A stretch of 64,000 nt of DNA from Curtobacterium sp. 9128. GTDB taxonomy: Bacteria > Actinomycetota > Actinomycetes > Actinomycetales > Microbacteriaceae. Shown piece by piece: positions 34,060-41,930 of this stretch (within the stretch, counting starts at the first letter, position 1; every line of letters starts with the position of its first letter). Position numbers and translations under genes: made by a program. The stretch is from the NCBI RefSeq assembly GCF_900086645.1, contig NZ_LT576451.1:3658001-3722000 (forward strand). Reading direction: 5' to 3'. A model generated the notes under the pieces. That model did not search any database and was not told the origin of the DNA. It saw nothing but the letters and a program-made list of their open reading frames with translations.

Positions 34060-34103
34060 CGGACGGGAGGCTCGGTGCCAGCTGGCACCGAGCCTCCCGT
34101 CCG
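34060..34103. repeat. 44-bp perfect palindrome, repeat family A copy 3
   Basis: Two 22-bp arms, left beginning CGGACGGGAGGCTCGGTGCC, with an exact reverse complement at 34082-34103. Outer 11 bp match the other family A copies, the centre differs. It lies between convergent genes and could terminate both. Confidence 0.85.
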
Positions 34104-34117
34104 GTTGCTGGTCCGGA

Positions 34118-35743
34118 TCAGGACCCGGCGCGCGCCTGCAGGGCCTCCTCGTACTCCGCGCGCATCGCGTCGCCGCCGCGGCGGCGCCAGTCGCGGACGA
34201 CGCCCTTCCAGGACGAGACCGGCGCGCGGCCGAGCAGGATGTCGTTGATCGCGTTGGTGGCGTACGTGCCGACCGCTGGCCCCTTCGTGGAGTTCGTCGG
34301 CGAGTAGAGCCCGTAGGTCGGGTTCGGCAGCCCGTCGTCGAGCCACGACGCCAGGGACTCGTAGACGGTGTCCGTCATGCCGGGGCGGCCCGAGTAGAAG
34401 AGCGGCAGCGGGCACTCGGTGAAGTACTGCAGCGGGAACTCGCCGAGCGCCGTCTCGCTGTTGCCCGTCTTCGTGAGCGTCGGCGACCCGTCCTGCATCT
34501 CGTAGTCCCGTCCCTCGATGCCGAACTTGCGGTACATCCAGGCCTCGGTCCCGAACGGTGACGCGCACCAGTCGAGGACCTCGAGCAGGGTGCGGACGCG
34601 GTCGTCCGGCGCTGCGGCGAGCGCCGTGATCGCGTTGTTCGGATCGCCGAGCCACGGCTTGGCCTTCGCGCCGGACGGCCCGACGAACGGCGCCGTCGTC
34701 AGGTCGAAGCCGCTGCCGGGGGTCGCCTGCTGGACGATGCCAGGGATGGCGCTGTACGTGTCCGACAGCATCAGCGCGGAGCCCTGCACGAGCCAGACCT
34801 TGCCGTTGTAGGCCGTGATGCTGTCCGGGTGCACGAGGTCCTCGGCGATGAGCCGGCGTGACACGTCGAGGAGGTCCTGGTACGCATCGAGCTCGTACAT
34901 GTGGGTGAGCGTGCCGCCGCTGTGCTCCCACTGGTTCGGCAGGTCGAGCATCGGCGCGAGGATGCTCGTCGGCACCGAGGCGAGGGCCCAGCGGTTCGCG
35001 TGCGGGTCGGACACCTCGCGGCAGAGCTGGACGAACTCGTCGAGACTGCTGAACGACGGGTCGACGCCGAGCCCCTCGAACAGGTCCTGCCGCCGGTAGA
35101 GCACCTGCGACGTGAGCGGACCGCGGGGCACCGGCACGGCGTAGATGCCGCCGGAGAACACGGTCCCGCGCCAGGACGCCGTCGGGAGGTTCGCCAGGTA
35201 CGGGAAGTCCCGCACACCGCTGCCGGAGAGGTGTTCGGTGAGGTTCTGGGCCTTCGCCTCGAGGAACTGCGGCAGGTACGGGAACGACCCGAACACCGTG
35301 AACACGTCGCCGAGCGTGTCGCCGGCGACCTGCGTGGCGAACTTGTTGCCGAAGTCCGCGTTCGGGGTGATCGTCAGGTCGAGGTCGATCCCCATCCGCT
35401 CGTCGAGGCCCTGCCAGTACGGGTTGCTGCCCTTGGTCGGCGGGACGGGCGAGTTCGTCGGGACGCTGCCGTGCACGGTCGAGCCGTCGCCCGGCTTGCG
35501 GGCGGTCGGGACGAGTCGGTCCGGGATCCGTCGGAACGCGCTCGGCATGAGCGCGCTCGTCTTCGGCAGGACGGGTTCCGGTCCGCCCGTCCACGGGACG
35601 TAGTCCGGCAGTGCGACCGCCTTGTTGATCGCCTTGACGTCGGTGGAGCGGGTCACGGTGGAGCAGCTGGCCAGGAGGCCCGTGGCCGCGATCCCGAGCC
35701 CGCCTGCGAACAGTGCGCGGCGGGTGATTCCGTTGTTCGTCAC
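34118..35743 (-). CDS. sugar ABC transporter substrate-binding lipoprotein
   Basis: 541 residues from GTG 35743. The N-terminus combines a twin-arginine signal and a lipobox (NGITRRALFAGGLGIAATGL then LASC), so it is exported, probably by Tat, and lipid-anchored. The mature part is a large family 1-type solute-binding protein like LplA/YtcQ, with aromatic residues typical of oligosaccharide binding (NPYWQGLDERMGIDLDLTI, SWRGTVFSGGIYAVP, SGRPGMTDTVYESL). It is last in an operon with two permeases. No ATPase is present; such systems often share one elsewhere. The ligand is unknown. Confidence 0.9.
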   Translation of the reverse strand: MTNNGITRRALFAGGLGIAATGLLASCSTVTRSTDVKAINKAVALPDYVPWTGGPEPVLPKTSALMPSAFRRIPDRLVPTARKPGDGSTVHGSVPTNSPVPPTKGSNPYWQGLDERMGIDLDLTITPNADFGNKFATQVAGDTLGDVFTVFGSFPYLPQFLEAKAQNLTEHLSGSGVRDFPYLANLPTASWRGTVFSGGIYAVPVPRGPLTSQVLYRRQDLFEGLGVDPSFSSLDEFVQLCREVSDPHANRWALASVPTSILAPMLDLPNQWEHSGGTLTHMYELDAYQDLLDVSRRLIAEDLVHPDSITAYNGKVWLVQGSALMLSDTYSAIPGIVQQATPGSGFDLTTAPFVGPSGAKAKPWLGDPNNAITALAAAPDDRVRTLLEVLDWCASPFGTEAWMYRKFGIEGRDYEMQDGSPTLTKTGNSETALGEFPLQYFTECPLPLFYSGRPGMTDTVYESLASWLDDGLPNPTYGLYSPTNSTKGPAVGTYATNAINDILLGRAPVSSWKGVVRDWRRRGGDAMRAEYEEALQARAGS

Positions 35744-35748
35744 GCTGG

Positions 35749-36675
35749 TCAGCCCTTCACCGCGCCGGTCAGGACACCCTTGGCGAAGTGCCGCTGCAGG
35801 AACGGGTAGACGATGAGGATGGGGACGATCGACACGACGAGGATCGCCATCTGGATGGACGCCTGCGGGGGCAGTGCGTCGGAGCTCGTGCCGAGGTCGG
35901 CGCCGCCGAGCTGAGCGTTGTTGATCACGTAGGTGCGGAGGACGAGCTGCAGGGGCCACTTCGCGGTGTCGTTGATGTAGAGCAGCGCGTTGAAGAAGGC
36001 GTTCCAGTAGCCGACCGCGTAGAACAGCCCGATCACCGCGAGGACGGCCTTCGACAGCGGGAGCACGATGCGCAGGAAGACCCCGAAGTCCCCGGCGCCG
36101 TCGATCCTGGCGCTCTCGATGAGCTCCTTCGGGATGTTCATGAAGAACGACCGCATCACGATGACGTTGAACGCGCTGAGGGCCGTCGGCAGGATGAGTG
36201 CCCAGTACGAGTCGAGCAGGCCGAACTGCTTCACGACGAGGTAGTTCGGGATGAGCCCAGGTGCGAACAGCAGGCTGACGAGCACCAGGCTCAGGATGAA
36301 CCCGGATCCGTAGGAGCCCGGTCGGCTGAGCGCGTACGCGAGCATCGCACTCACGAACAGGCTGATCACCGTCCCGACCACGGTGATCCCGAAGCTGACG
36401 AGCAGCGCCCGGGTGACGACGCCCCCGGCGAAGATGCTCTCGTACGCGCCGAAGTCGAGCCCCTTCGGCCACATCACGAACCCGCCGGCGTCGTTCACCT
36501 GGCTGGTCGGGGCGACGGACGTCGACACGATGCCGAGGAACGGCAGCAGCACGACGAGGCAGATGACGAACAGCACGAAGCCGGTCAGCATGCGGCCGGG
36601 CAGCGGCGGGGCGTCGAGTCGCTTCCGCTTGGTGTTCCGCGGACCGGGGACGGTGACGCTGCGCGTGGCGCTCAT
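35749..36675 (-). CDS. sugar ABC transporter permease (MalG/LplC-like)
   Basis: 308 residues with six TM segments. The EAA loop that contacts the ATPase reads PKELIESARIDGAGDFGVFL (~175-194) and ends IVLPLSKA. N-terminal basic stretch GPRNTKRKRLDAPPLPGR precedes TM1. Its start overlaps the stop of the first permease (ATGA), and it is followed after five bases by the binding-protein gene. Together they form the membrane channel of a carbohydrate importer of the YtcP/LplC kind, used for complex plant-derived oligosaccharides in relatives. Confidence 0.92.
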   Translation of the reverse strand: MSATRSVTVPGPRNTKRKRLDAPPLPGRMLTGFVLFVICLVVLLPFLGIVSTSVAPTSQVNDAGGFVMWPKGLDFGAYESIFAGGVVTRALLVSFGITVVGTVISLFVSAMLAYALSRPGSYGSGFILSLVLVSLLFAPGLIPNYLVVKQFGLLDSYWALILPTALSAFNVIVMRSFFMNIPKELIESARIDGAGDFGVFLRIVLPLSKAVLAVIGLFYAVGYWNAFFNALLYINDTAKWPLQLVLRTYVINNAQLGGADLGTSSDALPPQASIQMAILVVSIVPILIVYPFLQRHFAKGVLTGAVKG

Positions 36676-37670
36676 CGGGACTCCTTCTGGTACACGCCCG
36701 ACTCACCGAAGACGTGGGCGAGCTTGTTGGCGCCGAGCACGAGCAGCACGCCGACGACGCCCTTGACGAGTCCGACGGCAGCGGCGACACCCCACTGCCC
36801 GCCGAGCACGCCGTTGTTGTAGACGTAGGTGTCGAGGACCTCGCTCGCGGCCCGTCCCACGGCGGCCTGCTGGAGGAGGATCTGCTCGAACCCGACGGTG
36901 AGCGAGTCACCGAGCCGCAGGATGAGCAGCAGGATGATGATCCCCCGCATGCCGGGCAGGGTGACGTGCCAGAGCTGCCGCATGCGGCTCGCGCCGTCCA
37001 TCTTCGCGGCCTCGTACAGGCTCGAGTCGATCTGCGAGAGCACCGCGAGGAACAGGATCGTGGCCCAGCCGGTGTCCTTCCAGATCACCTGGCTGGTCAG
37101 CAGGGCGATGAACCCGTGCGGGTTGCCGAGGAAGTCGATCGCGTCGCCGCCGGCTGCCCGGATGGCGTTGTTCACGAGGCCGGACCCGCCGAGGATCTGC
37201 TGGAACACCGCGACGACGATCACCCAGGACAGGAAGTGGGGCAGGTAGAGGACCGACTGCACGATCTTCTTGATGCGCTCCGACAGCAACGAGTTCAGCA
37301 TCAGCGCGAGGACGATCGGCGCCGGGAACACGAACACGACCTGCACGAGGGTGATGACGAGCGTGTTCCGCAGCGCGCCGAGGAACTCCGGGTCGCCGTT
37401 GAAGATCACCGCGAAGTTCTCGAACCCGACCCAGGGGCTGCGTCCGAGCGGGACGAACGGCAGGTACTCCTGGAACGCGATGAGGTTGCCGAGCAGGGGC
37501 AGGTAGTGGAAGCCGAGCAGCAGCGCGACGCCCGGCAGCCCCATCAGGAGCAGCACCTTGTCCCGCTTGATGCGTTCCCACGTGTTCCGTCGCCGCCGGA
37601 CGGGTGCCGGGGGCGGCGCCGTCCGTCGGGTCCCTGCCGCGGGTTGCACGCGGTCGTCGAGCTTCGTCAC
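36672..37670 (-). CDS. sugar ABC transporter permease (LplB/UgpA-like)
   Basis: 332 residues from GTG 37670 behind a GGAGGAGG site. A ~50-residue basic, Pro-rich N-terminus (PPPAPVRRRRNTWERIKRDK) precedes six TM segments. The EAA loop is DSSLYEAAKMDGASRMRQLW, followed by HVTLPGM. It is the first gene of the importer operon, downstream of a cluster of LacI-type palindromes at 37716-37750. Pairing with the MalG-like permease and the Tat lipoprotein shows an oligosaccharide uptake system; substrate unknown. Confidence 0.92.
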   Translation of the reverse strand: MTKLDDRVQPAAGTRRTAPPPAPVRRRRNTWERIKRDKVLLLMGLPGVALLLGFHYLPLLGNLIAFQEYLPFVPLGRSPWVGFENFAVIFNGDPEFLGALRNTLVITLVQVVFVFPAPIVLALMLNSLLSERIKKIVQSVLYLPHFLSWVIVVAVFQQILGGSGLVNNAIRAAGGDAIDFLGNPHGFIALLTSQVIWKDTGWATILFLAVLSQIDSSLYEAAKMDGASRMRQLWHVTLPGMRGIIILLLILRLGDSLTVGFEQILLQQAAVGRAASEVLDTYVYNNGVLGGQWGVAAAVGLVKGVVGVLLVLGANKLAHVFGESGVYQKESR

Positions 37671-37715
37671 TCCTGGCCTCCTCCGTTGGATTCCTGAGGT
37701 GACCCTGTCGGTCGC

Positions 37716-37750
37716 GGCAACGTTGCGGCAACTCGTTGCCAAACGTTTCC
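37716..37750. promoter_or_regulatory. LacI-type operator cluster for the sugar ABC operon
   Basis: Three adjoining palindromes: GCAACGTTGC (37717-37726), GGCAACTCGTTGCC (37727-37740) and AAACGTTT with flanks (37741-37748). These match the AACGTT-centred operators of LacI/CcpA-type repressors. They lie between the ABC operon and the divergent methyltransferase gene; the LacI gene at 38574 is the likely binder. Confidence 0.65.
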
Positions 37751-37805
37751 ATCGTTGTAACGGTCCAGTGATCGCTCACCCGCACGGGAGTGGCAGGCTG
37801 GCCGC

Positions 37806-38537
37806 ATGACCTTCGAGCAGCACGCGCACTCGTTCGGAGCCGCCGCCGACGCCTACGAGCGCGGTCGGCCCGGGTACCCGGCGTCGGTCGCCGAGTGGCT
37901 CGCCCCGGATCGGGTCGCACGAGCAGTCGACGTGGGAGCCGGCACCGGAAAGTTCACCGCGACGCTGCTGCCCCGCGCGGCCTCGGTCACCGCGGTGGAA
38001 CCCGACGCAGCGATGCGGGAACGCCTGTCGGCCGTGGTCCCTGGTGTCGAGGTGCTCGAGGGCACGGGTGAGGCGATCCCGCTCCCGGACAGCGGCGCCG
38101 ACCTCGTGACGTTCGCGCAGTCGTGGCACTGGGTGGACCCCGTCGCCGGCGCGGCCGAGGTGGCCCGCGTGCTGCGCCCCGGCGGGGTCCTCGGGCTGAT
38201 CTGGAACGTCCGGGACGAGTCGGAACCCTGGTCGGAGCGGCTCGGGGACATCATCAGGCGCCCGGAGTCCCGCGTGACGGAGTACGACCGGCCGATCGTC
38301 GGCGCGCCGTTCCACGACGGCGAGTACCGGGCGTTCACCTGGGTGCACGAGCAGTCCCGGTCGGACTTCCTCGACATGGTGGCCTCGCGGAGCTACGTGA
38401 TCGTGCTCCCTGTGGCCGAGCGTGACGCCTTGCTCCGGGACGTGGCCGACCTGCTCGACACCGACCCGGCGACCGCCGGAAAGGCCACGATCGCGGTCCC
38501 GTACGTCACCCACGTGCACCGGTACGTCCGTCCCTGA
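37806..38537 (+). CDS. class I SAM-dependent methyltransferase
   Basis: 243 residues. The N-terminus FEQHAHSFGAAADAYERGRP is characteristic of a common small-molecule methyltransferase group. SAM-binding motif I is AVDVGAGTGKFTATLLPR (~38-55), then VTAVEPDAAMRERL, GTGEAIPLPDSGADLVTFAQ and RVLRPGGVLGLIWNV. Substrate unknown. It is divergent from the sugar importer and 36 bp upstream of the LacI gene, but no metabolic link is evident. Confidence 0.87.
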   Translation: MTFEQHAHSFGAAADAYERGRPGYPASVAEWLAPDRVARAVDVGAGTGKFTATLLPRAASVTAVEPDAAMRERLSAVVPGVEVLEGTGEAIPLPDSGADLVTFAQSWHWVDPVAGAAEVARVLRPGGVLGLIWNVRDESEPWSERLGDIIRRPESRVTEYDRPIVGAPFHDGEYRAFTWVHEQSRSDFLDMVASRSYVIVLPVAERDALLRDVADLLDTDPATAGKATIAVPYVTHVHRYVRP

Positions 38538-38561
38538 TCCGGGATCGCCGTCGTCTGGCGC

Positions 38562-38567
38562 TACGGT
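38562..38567 (+). promoter_or_regulatory. leaderless -10 element of the LacI gene
   Basis: TACGGT with six bases to the ATG at 38574. Confidence 0.5.
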
Positions 38568-38573
38568 GGCACC

Positions 38574-39596
38574 ATGCGTGCGACCGTGCGGGACGTCGCG
38601 GCCCTCGCCGGGGTCTCGCCGAAGACCGTCTCCAACGTCATCAACGGCGGTGTCGTCGTCCGCCCGGAGACCCGGGAGCGGGTGGAGCGGGCCCTCGCGC
38701 AGCTCGACTACGTGCCGAACCTCTCCGCCAGGGGCCTGCGCAACGGACGCTCGGGCGCGATCGCGTTGACGCTGCCCGAGATGAGCAGTGCGTACTCCGC
38801 CGAGCTCGCTCGGTGGTTCGTCGAACTCGCACGCGACCGCGACTGGGTCGTGCAGCTCGACCAGACCGCGAACGACCCCGAGCGTGAGCGCGAGCTCGTG
38901 TCCCGCGCCAGGGCGCACCTCGTCGACGGCCTGATCCTGAACCCCGTGACGCTGAGCGCCAGTGTCCTCGCGTCGACCGCCGGGCTCCCGCCGACCGTCG
39001 TCATCGGCGAGGTCGAGCCGGAACACGTCGACCAGGTGCACGTGGACAGCGTCGCGGCCGCGACCGAGGTCACGCAGTACCTGCTCGACCGCGGGCACCG
39101 GCGGATCGCCGCGGTCGGCGCCCCCGAGCCCACCGCCGACCACACCAGGATCACCGCGACGAGCGAGCTGCGCGTGAGCGGGTACGAAGCGGCCCTGACG
39201 GCCGCCGGGGTGACGCCGGATCCGTCGCTGCGGGTCCCGCTGTCGTCGTGGTCGACCTCCGACGCTGCCACCGCGTTCGCCGCGTGGCTCGACGAGCACC
39301 CGCTGCCCGACGCGGTCTTCGCGTTCACGGACTCGATCGCGTTCGGCGTGCTGCACGTCCTGGCCGCGCGGGGCGTCCGCGTGCCGGACCAGGTCAGCGT
39401 GATCGGGTTCGACGACATCGACGGCGCCGCCTACGCGATCCCGGCACTCACGACGGTGTCGTTCGACCGCAGGGCCTTCGCCGACGCCGCGCTCGACCTG
39501 CTCACCGCACGCATCGCCGACCGCGACGCCCCACCAGCCACGGTGGTGATCCCGCACCGCATCGTCGAGCGCCAGAGCGTACGCTCCGCGCCATGA
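38574..39596 (+). CDS. LacI-family transcriptional regulator
   Basis: 340 residues. The HTH with hinge helix is textbook: TVRDVAALAGVSPKTVSNVI (~3-22), followed by RVERALAQLDYVPNLSARGL. The periplasmic-binding-protein-like core follows (GLILNPVTLSASVLAS, VHVDSVAAATEVTQYLLDRG, FTDSIAFGVLHVLAARGVRV, VSVIGFDDIDGAAYAIPALT). It most likely represses the sugar ABC operon 900 bp upstream, whose promoter holds LacI-type palindromes, and is released by the imported sugar. Its stop overlaps the next start (ATGA). Confidence 0.93.
   Translation: MRATVRDVAALAGVSPKTVSNVINGGVVVRPETRERVERALAQLDYVPNLSARGLRNGRSGAIALTLPEMSSAYSAELARWFVELARDRDWVVQLDQTANDPERERELVSRARAHLVDGLILNPVTLSASVLASTAGLPPTVVIGEVEPEHVDQVHVDSVAAATEVTQYLLDRGHRRIAAVGAPEPTADHTRITATSELRVSGYEAALTAAGVTPDPSLRVPLSSWSTSDAATAFAAWLDEHPLPDAVFAFTDSIAFGVLHVLAARGVRVPDQVSVIGFDDIDGAAYAIPALTTVSFDRRAFADAALDLLTARIADRDAPPATVVIPHRIVERQSVRSAP
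39580..39585 (+). promoter_or_regulatory. leaderless -10 element of the second VOC gene
   Basis: TACGCT with seven bases to the ATG at 39593, lying inside the end of the LacI gene. Confidence 0.45.
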
Positions 39597-39979
39597 CCTC
39601 CGCCGACGCGTCGATGCCGACCCTCGCCGCAACCGTCCTGCAGTCCCCCGAGCCGCTCGTGCTCGCCCGGTTCTACGGGGCGCTGACGGGCTGGACCGTG
39701 TACGAGGACGACCCCACCTGGGCACGCATCCGCCCCGAGGACGGCCCGGGGCTGTCCGTGCAGTTCGAACCCGAGTGGGTCCCGCCGACCTGGCCGGGCA
39801 CGAAGGACGCTCCCGGGATGCAGCTGCACCTCGACTTCCAGGTGGAGGACCTGCCCGCGGCGGTCGAACGTGCCGAGACACTCGGTGCGACCCAGGCTGA
39901 GTACCAGCCGCAGGACGACGTCCGGGTGATGCTCGACCCGGACGGTCACCCGTTCTGCCTGTTCCTGCCCGGCGCCTGA
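39593..39979 (+). CDS. VOC-superfamily protein
   Basis: 128 residues; glyoxalase-like. ATVLQSPEPLVLARFYGALT opens the fold, MQLHLDFQVEDLPAAVERAE is the middle strand-helix, and DDVRVMLDPDGHPFCLFLPG closes it, nearly the same pattern as the VOC gene at 30197. The start overlaps the LacI stop, yet it also has its own -10 hexamer, so it may be transcribed both ways. No substrate can be proposed. Confidence 0.85.
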   Translation: MTSADASMPTLAATVLQSPEPLVLARFYGALTGWTVYEDDPTWARIRPEDGPGLSVQFEPEWVPPTWPGTKDAPGMQLHLDFQVEDLPAAVERAETLGATQAEYQPQDDVRVMLDPDGHPFCLFLPGA

Positions 39980-40007
39980 CGCACGCCCCACCCGACGCGC
40001 AGCGGGG

Positions 40008-40739
40008 TCAGTCCACGACGGCGTCGAGCACCACGTCGCGGGTGCTCGGGTCACCGAGGATCCGGAAGTGCCCACCGACGGGCACCGTGACGTTGCGGGC
40101 TCCCGTCAGTTCGCTGCCACCCGGGATGAGCGTGTCGAACACCCCGTAGACCGACGTGATCCGGGAGTTCGTCTCGAGCTGCTCCGCCAGGCCAGCGAGG
40201 ACGGGGTCCGTCGCCCGGAACACCCGGAGGTGCGGCACCGGCGCGAGGTCTGCCAGCACCGAGCCCGCGAACGGCGTCGACACCGCGACCATGCGGTCGA
40301 TGCGTCCGTCGCCGTCGAGGTCGGTCATCGCGTACTTGCCGATCAGGCCGCCCTTGCTGTGGGCGACGATCACGACGTCCCGGAGGTCGTGCTCGACGAG
40401 GTACGCCATCACGTCCGCTGCCGAGACCGGCACCGGCCGCACGTTGTGCCGCAGCACCGCGACGACGTGCACGGGGTGCCCCCGGTCGTGCAGGGCGTCC
40501 ATGAGCGGGCGCATGAAGTGCCACGTCTCGTACACACCGGGGATCACGACGACGGCACTCTGGTCGCCGTCGCGGTAGTCGTCCGCCGTGGTCGGCCCGA
40601 GGCTGCTGATCTGCCACCTGGCCGCGTAGATCCAGTCGAGGACGGCCCACCACGCGCGCTGCGCCAGCCCAGGGCCGGGAGGCACGGGTCGGCCCGTCAG
40701 CGGCGGCTCGCCTCCGGGTGCACTCGCCTCGTCCGTCAC
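40008..40739 (-). CDS. alpha/beta-hydrolase, lipase-like
   Basis: 243 residues from GTG 40739, set by TACTGT seven bases upstream. Oxyanion region SAVVVIPGVYETWHFMRPLM, nucleophile elbow VVIVAHSKGGLIGKYAM (Ser in AHSKGG), and later VPVGGHFRILGDPSTRDVV with the catalytic His. The acid residue is probably in the GVFDTLIPGG turn. It is cytosolic with no signal peptide. The fold is certain; an ester or lipid substrate is only likely. Confidence 0.85.
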   Translation of the reverse strand: MTDEASAPGGEPPLTGRPVPPGPGLAQRAWWAVLDWIYAARWQISSLGPTTADDYRDGDQSAVVVIPGVYETWHFMRPLMDALHDRGHPVHVVAVLRHNVRPVPVSAADVMAYLVEHDLRDVVIVAHSKGGLIGKYAMTDLDGDGRIDRMVAVSTPFAGSVLADLAPVPHLRVFRATDPVLAGLAEQLETNSRITSVYGVFDTLIPGGSELTGARNVTVPVGGHFRILGDPSTRDVVLDAVVD

Positions 40740-40746
40740 CCGACCG

Positions 40747-40752
40747 ACAGTA
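40747..40752 (-). promoter_or_regulatory. leaderless -10 element of the hydrolase gene
   Basis: Minus-strand TACTGT with seven bases to the GTG at 40739. Confidence 0.55.
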
Positions 40753-40826
40753 CGCACCGCTCGATTCGCAGGCGCACGGCAGCGCGATCATCGGACACCC
40801 ATAGCCGACGGGGGTGGAATGCCGAC

Positions 40827-41231
40827 ATGGACGAGAAGCACGAGAACGCTCCGGCCGAACGGGCCGCAGATTGGAGCGCGGCACCGGCGCCGACCTCGAC
40901 GGTCGACCCCCAGCAGCCGTACCGAGCGGAACCGAACGGCTGGTACGGGCAGGGACCGGCTCCCGTCGGCCCGACCGCCTGGTACGGCGCCGCTGCACCG
41001 GGCGGGCAGCGCTCCGACAAGCCACGCCCGCCGTGGTTCTGGCCGGTGCTCGCGATCGTGATCGGTGTGGCGGCACTCCTGGTCGGCGGCGGTGCTGGTT
41101 TCGCGATCGGCCACGCGATCGGCGAGCAGCAGTCGCGGTCGTCGACCACGCAGGTCCCCGGGCAGGGCTCGAACGGGTTCCCCGGTGGGACCGACGGCGG
41201 GACGAACCAGTTCCCCGGGCAGGGAAGCTGA
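40827..41231 (+). CDS. small single-pass membrane protein, Pro/Gly-rich
   Basis: 134 residues. A ~75-residue hydrophilic N-terminus with WYG-type repeats (EPNGWYGQGP, GPTAWYGAAAP) precedes one TM segment (FWPVLAIVIGVAALLVGGGA). A short external Gly/Ser/Gln tail (GQGSNGFPGGTDGG) follows. This architecture is common among actinobacterial membrane proteins of unknown role. It ends 16 bp before the DHFR-like gene. No function is offered. Confidence 0.65.
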   Translation: MDEKHENAPAERAADWSAAPAPTSTVDPQQPYRAEPNGWYGQGPAPVGPTAWYGAAAPGGQRSDKPRPPWFWPVLAIVIGVAALLVGGGAGFAIGHAIGEQQSRSSTTQVPGQGSNGFPGGTDGGTNQFPGQGS

Positions 41232-41235
41232 GGAC

Positions 41236-41241
41236 TACGCT
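41236..41241 (+). promoter_or_regulatory. leaderless -10 element of the DHFR-like gene
   Basis: TACGCT with six bases to the ATG at 41248. Confidence 0.5.
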
Positions 41242-41247
41242 CCGACC

Positions 41248-41796
41248 ATGCGGAAGGTCACGGCAGGGCTGTTCACGTCGGTCGACGGCGTCGTGCAGGA
41301 CCCGTACGAGTTCCAGTACGACAGCTTCGACGACGAGCTCGGCGCCGGGATGGGGTCGTTCATGGCCCGCACCGACACGGTCCTGCTCGGTCGCAACAGC
41401 TACGCGGAGTGGTCCGAGTGGTGGCCGGCCCACCCGGAGGACCCCTTCGGGCAGTGGATCAACCCGATCGAGAAGTACGTCGCGTCGACCACGCTCGGCG
41501 ACGACCTGGCGTGGCAGAACTCGACGCGCATCCAGGGCGACGTGCACGAGTTCGTGCGGGACCTCAAGCAGCGTGACGGCGACCACATCGCGGTGTGCGG
41601 CAGCGTCACGCTCGTCCGGAGCCTGTTGTTCGCGGGGCTCCTCGACGAGCTGCAGCTCATGGTGCACCCGGCGATCGCCGGACGCGGGCGGAAGCTCTTC
41701 GAGCCGACCGACCCGGCCACGCGCCTGCGTCTGGTCGACAGCACCGTGACGAGCAAGGGCAACGTGGTGAGCACCTACGCGCCGCTGGCGGTCTGA
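41248..41796 (+). CDS. dihydrofolate-reductase-fold (RibD C-terminal-like) protein
   Basis: 182 residues. VTAGLFTSVDGVVQDPYEFQ opens the fold; TDTVLLGRNSYAEW binds the cofactor; HIAVCGSVTLVRSLLFAGLL and DELQLMVHPAIAGRGRKLFE close it. This pattern belongs to the YwjB/RibD-C group, which uses NADPH but is not the true DHFR. The real substrate is unknown. It lies upstream of the type II NADH dehydrogenase gene with a 134-bp gap. Confidence 0.85.
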   Translation: MRKVTAGLFTSVDGVVQDPYEFQYDSFDDELGAGMGSFMARTDTVLLGRNSYAEWSEWWPAHPEDPFGQWINPIEKYVASTTLGDDLAWQNSTRIQGDVHEFVRDLKQRDGDHIAVCGSVTLVRSLLFAGLLDELQLMVHPAIAGRGRKLFEPTDPATRLRLVDSTVTSKGNVVSTYAPLAV

Positions 41797-41930
41797 CGGC
41801 GGCGATCCGAGCCTCTCCCCACCGACACGGCCGGCACGCCGCTGGCGCGTCGCGCCGGAACCGGCGGCGTGGGCCCAGACCGGCGGTACCGTTGACGGTG
41901 ACCAGCACGCCATCCGAACCGGAGCCCACC

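Noticed and set aside
36672..37742. Longer start of the first sugar permease (ATG at 37742)
   Set aside because: That region includes the operator palindromes and the ribosome site; GTG 37670 follows a GGAGGAGG site.
41898..41930. GTG start for ndh behind TACCGT
   Set aside because: Possible leaderless form, but the ATG at 41931 has a GGAG site at good distance and family alignments start there; noted as alternative.
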